A stretch of DNA of 64,000 nucleotides, from assembly GCA_028687915.1 (NCBI GenBank), contig JAQTZF010000001.1, forward strand, positions 434,001 to 498,000, in the 5' to 3' direction. Positions 61,056 through 64,000 of the stretch are shown in pieces. Made by a program: the position numbers and the translations under genes. Each line of letters begins with the position of its first letter. Position 1 is the first letter of the stretch. The DNA is from Candidatus Daviesbacteria bacterium. Lineage in GTDB: Bacteria > Patescibacteria > Microgenomatia > Daviesbacterales > UBA10151. The notes under the pieces were generated by a model. That model was given only the letters and a program-made list of their open reading frames with translations, was not told the DNA's origin and searched no databases.

Positions 61056-62225
61056 ATGCTTCGTTTATTATTGCCAAAATCTATTTTAATATGTCTTCGT
61101 GATTCTTTAGGTATCCTTCATCCAGAACATGCAAATGAAGAGCACATTAAAGCAAGTTTAGAATGGTTAAAATTTGCGCAGGATAAAAGTACTGATGGAG
61201 GAGTTTCTGCATGGTATTCTTTATCTACAGAATGGATGCCTTCTTACATAGAAACAACCGGTTATATAATTAGTACATTCTTACAGTGTTCAAAGTACTT
61301 CAATGATCAAGACCTTAAAAAGAGGGCAATTAAAATGGGGGATTTTCTAATCGATATGCAAAATAAAGATGGTAGTTTTCGAAGACAGGTATTGTCAGTT
61401 ACAAACGACACAGAACCCATAATCTTTGACACAGGACAAGATATATTGGGGCTAACAGATTTATACCAACAAACAAAAACTAAAAAATACCTTACGTCCG
61501 CAGTTAAGGCAGCAGACTTTTTATGCTCTGTTCAAGAAAAAGATGGGAGTTGGATAAAGTTTGAATATGGGGGAAAGCCCAGAAGCTATGAAACCAGAAC
61601 AGCGTGGGCTTTATTAAAAGTATATAAACTAACAAATAAAATAAAATATAAAAACTTTGGAGTAAAGAACTTAGATTGGTCTGGTAAAAATCAATTAACA
61701 AATGGATGGATTAAATATAACGAGTTGCCTTTCCCAAACCCATCACAGCCCCTTGTGCACACAATTTCTTATGCAATAGAGGGATTTTTGTGGTCAGGTA
61801 TATTATTAAATGATAAGAAGTATATTAAGATTGCTCAAAAATCTGCTGATCAAATTTTGAATTACTTAAATAATAATAATTATATTCCCGGAACATTTAA
61901 TAAGAACTGGAAATCCAGTGATCGCTATACCTGTTTGACAGGGAATGCACAAATTTCATTAGTTTGGTTAGAGCTATATAAGATTACTAAAAACATAAAA
62001 TATTTAGAGGCATCTAAAAAAGTCAATTCTTATTTAAAAAGAACACAGGATATTTCTACAAATGATTTAAATATAAGAGGAGGGCTTAAAGGCAGCTTTC
62101 CAATCTATGGAGATATTTTAAAATTTAGTGGTTATTGTAGGATGGCATATTTAAATTGGGCTGTAAAATTTTTTATAGATTCATTGATAGCAGAGAATAT
62201 GATAAAAAAAGAAAAGCAATTATGA
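61056..62225 (+). CDS. VpsJ-like alpha/alpha-toroid polysaccharide biosynthesis protein
   Basis: This 389-residue soluble protein is made of repeated helical hairpins in the style of an (alpha/alpha)6 toroid. It has DGGVSAWYSLS near 47-57, SYIETTGYIIST at 63-74, NKDGSFRR and EKDGSWIKF repeats typical of toroid loops, and a final YCRMAYLNWAVKFFIDSL. This combination resembles VpsJ-type polysaccharide biosynthesis proteins and glucuronyl-epimerase/terpene-cyclase-like folds. A lyase, hydrolase or epimerase acting on a sugar polymer would fit, but nothing fixes it. I chose the ATG at 61056, 2 nt after the previous stop; a TTG at 61020 would add twelve residues. The next gene overlaps as ATGA. 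Confidence 0.65.
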   Translation: MLRLLLPKSILICLRDSLGILHPEHANEEHIKASLEWLKFAQDKSTDGGVSAWYSLSTEWMPSYIETTGYIISTFLQCSKYFNDQDLKKRAIKMGDFLIDMQNKDGSFRRQVLSVTNDTEPIIFDTGQDILGLTDLYQQTKTKKYLTSAVKAADFLCSVQEKDGSWIKFEYGGKPRSYETRTAWALLKVYKLTNKIKYKNFGVKNLDWSGKNQLTNGWIKYNELPFPNPSQPLVHTISYAIEGFLWSGILLNDKKYIKIAQKSADQILNYLNNNNYIPGTFNKNWKSSDRYTCLTGNAQISLVWLELYKITKNIKYLEASKKVNSYLKRTQDISTNDLNIRGGLKGSFPIYGDILKFSGYCRMAYLNWAVKFFIDSLIAENMIKKEKQL

Positions 62226-63106
62226 ACTATTTACTGTCATTTCAAAAGGTTCTAAATCATCCAAATAATAAAGGAGCTGCTATGATCACCCTTGGGCGCC
62301 TTTTATTATGGAAGCTTAACCAACTCACCTTACGCAGGCCTGTAATCGTTAACTTGACGCAAGAGATGAAATGTATATGTCATCCTGATAGTTCATTTGG
62401 AAGCTTAATTATTTATACTAAGTTTCCTGAATATGAAGAGATGAAATTTTTCTATGACTTCATTAAAAAGGATGATGTATTTGTGGATGTTGGAGCAAAT
62501 ATTGGAGCATATTCATTACTTGCTTCTTCAAAGATTAAAAAGGGTAAGATATTTGCTTTTGAACCATCAAAGAAAGCTGCATTATATTTAAGGGAAAATA
62601 TTAAATTGAATCATCTTGAAAATCTTGTGACTGTTATTGAAAGCGTGGTATCTGATAAGGATGGATTTGAGAAGTTTACTGTAGGAAGACATTCGGAAGT
62701 AGATAGAATTAAGAGTCCAGAAACATCAACCCAAAGTGTAAGGACAATTGCTTCAACTACACTTGATAAATTCTTAAAATCCAAGAGAATTACATACATA
62801 GATATGGTAAAGATAGACGTAGAAGGTGCAGAATTAAAAATCCTAAAAGGATTAAAATCGTATTTAAAGAATAGTTCTGTGGGAAGTATATTATTTGAGG
62901 TAAATTTAAATTGTAAAGATTACGGTTCTACGATAGATGAACTATTTAATTTTTTAGAAGACAAAGGGTTTATAATTTATAGTATTTTAGAAAATAATAA
63001 AATCGTAAAGCTAAAGAGAGATCAATTCGATCACAATAATACGGTGAATGCTCTAGCAGTCAGTAAATCTAGAAAAGCTCAAGGTAGAATAAAAAGATTC
63101 TTATAA
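62222..63106 (+). CDS. FkbM-family SAM-dependent methyltransferase
   Basis: This 294-residue methyltransferase has VDVGANIGAYSLLA at 89-102 as the SAM loop, FAFEPSKKAA at 111-120 and the FkbM signature DMVKIDVEGAELKILKGL. It is a more standard family member than that at 57164. The N-terminal 80 residues carry a KFPEYEEMKFF segment common to this subgroup. The ATG at 62222 overlaps the previous stop as ATGA, so I prefer it over an in-frame start at 62156, which would overlap by 70 nt. Likely role: O-methylation of a glycan residue. Confidence 0.84.
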   Translation: MNYLLSFQKVLNHPNNKGAAMITLGRLLLWKLNQLTLRRPVIVNLTQEMKCICHPDSSFGSLIIYTKFPEYEEMKFFYDFIKKDDVFVDVGANIGAYSLLASSKIKKGKIFAFEPSKKAALYLRENIKLNHLENLVTVIESVVSDKDGFEKFTVGRHSEVDRIKSPETSTQSVRTIASTTLDKFLKSKRITYIDMVKIDVEGAELKILKGLKSYLKNSSVGSILFEVNLNCKDYGSTIDELFNFLEDKGFIIYSILENNKIVKLKRDQFDHNNTVNALAVSKSRKAQGRIKRFL

Positions 63107-63117
63107 ATTAATACATT

Positions 63118-63828
63118 ATGCATCCAACCTACAAATACATCCTTTCGCTACTAAACTTGCAAAAAGCAGAAGATAATTCAGTTAAGGTTGTTGATTACGG
63201 GTGTGGCAATGGACTATTACTGAGTTACTTAGTGAAACGAAAAATTAAAGAATATATAGGCTTTGATATTAATAAAGAAAGTATTTTAGAAGCAAAAAGA
63301 AAATATCATAATAAAAATATTTCTTTTTTGTTACTGAGTCGTAATAAAAAAATGTTTGAAAGAATGAAATCAGTTGACCTACTTGTTCTGATTGGAGTAT
63401 TGCAATACCTATCAGAAGAAGAGATAGATTGGTTGTTATTAAGTTCACAAAAGATACTCAAAAAGAAAGGGCGCATTATTATAAGTTGTACTCCTGATAA
63501 TTGGCCTTATCGGTTATTTAATTTATATAGAATTATATTGCCAAATAAATTTATCAATAAGGATCTGTTTATTGATAAAGCTAAAAAGAATGGCTTTGAA
63601 GTGTCTGCTTGTACCCAAAAAGGTTTGCTCCTGGCACCGCTTTTTTCAAATATTATAGTCATTTTTTTTGACTTTATGGATAAGTTAGTTTTTAAGACAA
63701 AGGGTAAGCTTGGTCCAGTAGGAATAGTTTCTAGAAAAGTAATCAATCCTTTACTTATGCTTGAATATTTATTACCTATTAATTATGGGTATACTATGTT
63801 TGTTGAATTACAAAAGAATGAAAAATAA
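63118..63828 (+). CDS. Class I SAM-dependent methyltransferase
   Basis: This 236-residue protein has motif I VDYGCGNGLLLSYL at 25-38, the acidic FDINKESI strand end and VDLLVLIGVLQYLSEEEI as motif IV. A hydrophobic stretch at about 180-195 could contact the membrane. Substrate unknown; the context favours a sugar or lipid-linked glycan. A TATAAA at 63102-63107 ends 10 nt before the ATG. It overlaps the next gene by 11 nt. Confidence 0.77.
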   Translation: MHPTYKYILSLLNLQKAEDNSVKVVDYGCGNGLLLSYLVKRKIKEYIGFDINKESILEAKRKYHNKNISFLLLSRNKKMFERMKSVDLLVLIGVLQYLSEEEIDWLLLSSQKILKKKGRIIISCTPDNWPYRLFNLYRIILPNKFINKDLFIDKAKKNGFEVSACTQKGLLLAPLFSNIIVIFFDFMDKLVFKTKGKLGPVGIVSRKVINPLLMLEYLLPINYGYTMFVELQKNEK

Positions 63829-64000
63829 ATTATCAGTTGTGTTAATTTGTGATCATATACAGCGTGAATTAGCTTCATTAAAAATGTTGCGTGAACAAAT
63901 GCTTTCGGAAAACCTATCAGTTTCAATCATTGGCAGTTTGGCGGAGGTTAAGCGAATGTATTATCAATTATATCGCCTTAAGCCAGATATTGTTTTCATA
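63818..64000 (+). CDS. Unidentified gene, N-terminal 61 residues (cut by window end)
   Basis: An open frame starts at the ATG at 63818, overlapping the methyltransferase stop by 11 nt, and runs past the end. It encodes MKNKLSVVLICDHIQRELAS, then a helix and SVSIIGSLAEVKRMYYQLYR and KPDIVFI. This alternation of strand, helix and strand, with a KPDIVFI end, looks like the first half of a GT-B glycosyltransferase or a surface-carbohydrate biosynthesis protein, which suits the locus. The visible part is too short to assign a family. Confidence 0.6.
   Translation, partial: MKNKLSVVLICDHIQRELASLKMLREQMLSENLSVSIIGSLAEVKRMYYQLYRLKPDIVFI

Noticed and set aside
1..64000. Alternative genetic code with TGA as sense codon
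   Set aside because: Many genes end cleanly in TGA, ATGA overlaps use it as a stop, and RF2 is encoded.
1..64000. tRNA, rRNA, CRISPR arrays, insertion sequences or integrases
   Set aside because: No intergenic gap is long enough for an rRNA or array, no transposase or integrase motif is seen, and no cloverleaf-like sequence was noticed in the gaps. A small RNA could still be missed by eye.

Overview
The window is an AT-rich, densely packed bacterial segment. It is dominated by one very large surface-glycan or glycosylation locus of roughly 55-60 kb. I infer a Candidate Phyla Radiation (Patescibacteria) organism, probably of the Microgenomates type. The reasons are the short genes, very small intergenic gaps, a one-domain-length TsaB, start codons sitting directly on TATAAT boxes, and the huge run of GT-C membrane glycosyltransferases. 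This placement is not proven by any marker gene here. TGA is used as a normal stop and release factor 2 is present, so the standard bacterial code applies, unlike Gracilibacteria or Absconditabacteria.

Layout. 1-0.6 kb (minus): the N-terminus of prfB, running off the window, and a small ORF broken by one in-frame TAA. 0.7-4.6 kb (plus): short tsaB, a membrane-anchored CAP-domain protein, a small membrane protein, then nucleotide-sugar genes (RmlC-like epimerase, RmlD-like reductase, GDP-mannose 4,6-dehydratase) ending in a probable terminator. 4.7-6.3 kb: a lone P-loop ATPase with its own promoter, probably not a glycan gene. 6.4-31.2 kb: polyprenyl-phosphate sugar synthases (DPM1/Alg5-type GT2, one fused to GtrA), a PIG-V-like gene on the minus strand, a long run of PMT/ArnT-like GT-C enzymes, three tandem PTPS-related membrane proteins, a Wzx-type flippase, and two related GT-C proteins, one of which carries a secreted deacetylase-like domain.

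31.2-53 kb: a minus-strand GT-C gene, further GT-C genes including a YfhO-like protein, WaaE-like and rhamnosyltransferase-like GT2 enzymes, GT4 enzymes, a tandem set of similar PMT-like genes, a second PIG-V-like gene, and a GT2/DUF2304 pair. 53-64 kb: soluble tailoring and assembly genes. These are two SDR enzymes, GT2 and GT4 transferases, two FkbM methyltransferases, a miniature UDP/GDP-sugar dehydrogenase divergent from wecB, a VpsJ-like toroid protein, a class I methyltransferase, and a last gene cut by the window end.

How it may work together (inference). Nucleotide sugars made by the Rml/Gmd/WecB enzymes feed GT2 and GT4 enzymes on the cytoplasmic face. DPM1/Alg5-like enzymes load single sugars onto polyprenyl phosphate, and GtrA-like and Wzx-like proteins flip lipid-linked sugars. 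The roughly twenty GT-C enzymes then use those lipid donors on the outer face to build or decorate a surface polymer or surface proteins. No initiating phosphoglycosyltransferase, recognisable Wzy polymerase or oligosaccharyltransferase is visible here, so the final acceptor is unknown.

Expression signals are unusually uniform. At many transcription-unit heads a TATAAT-like box ends 5-11 nt before the start codon, which implies leaderless mRNAs. Inside units, genes are joined by ATGA or TAATG overlaps.
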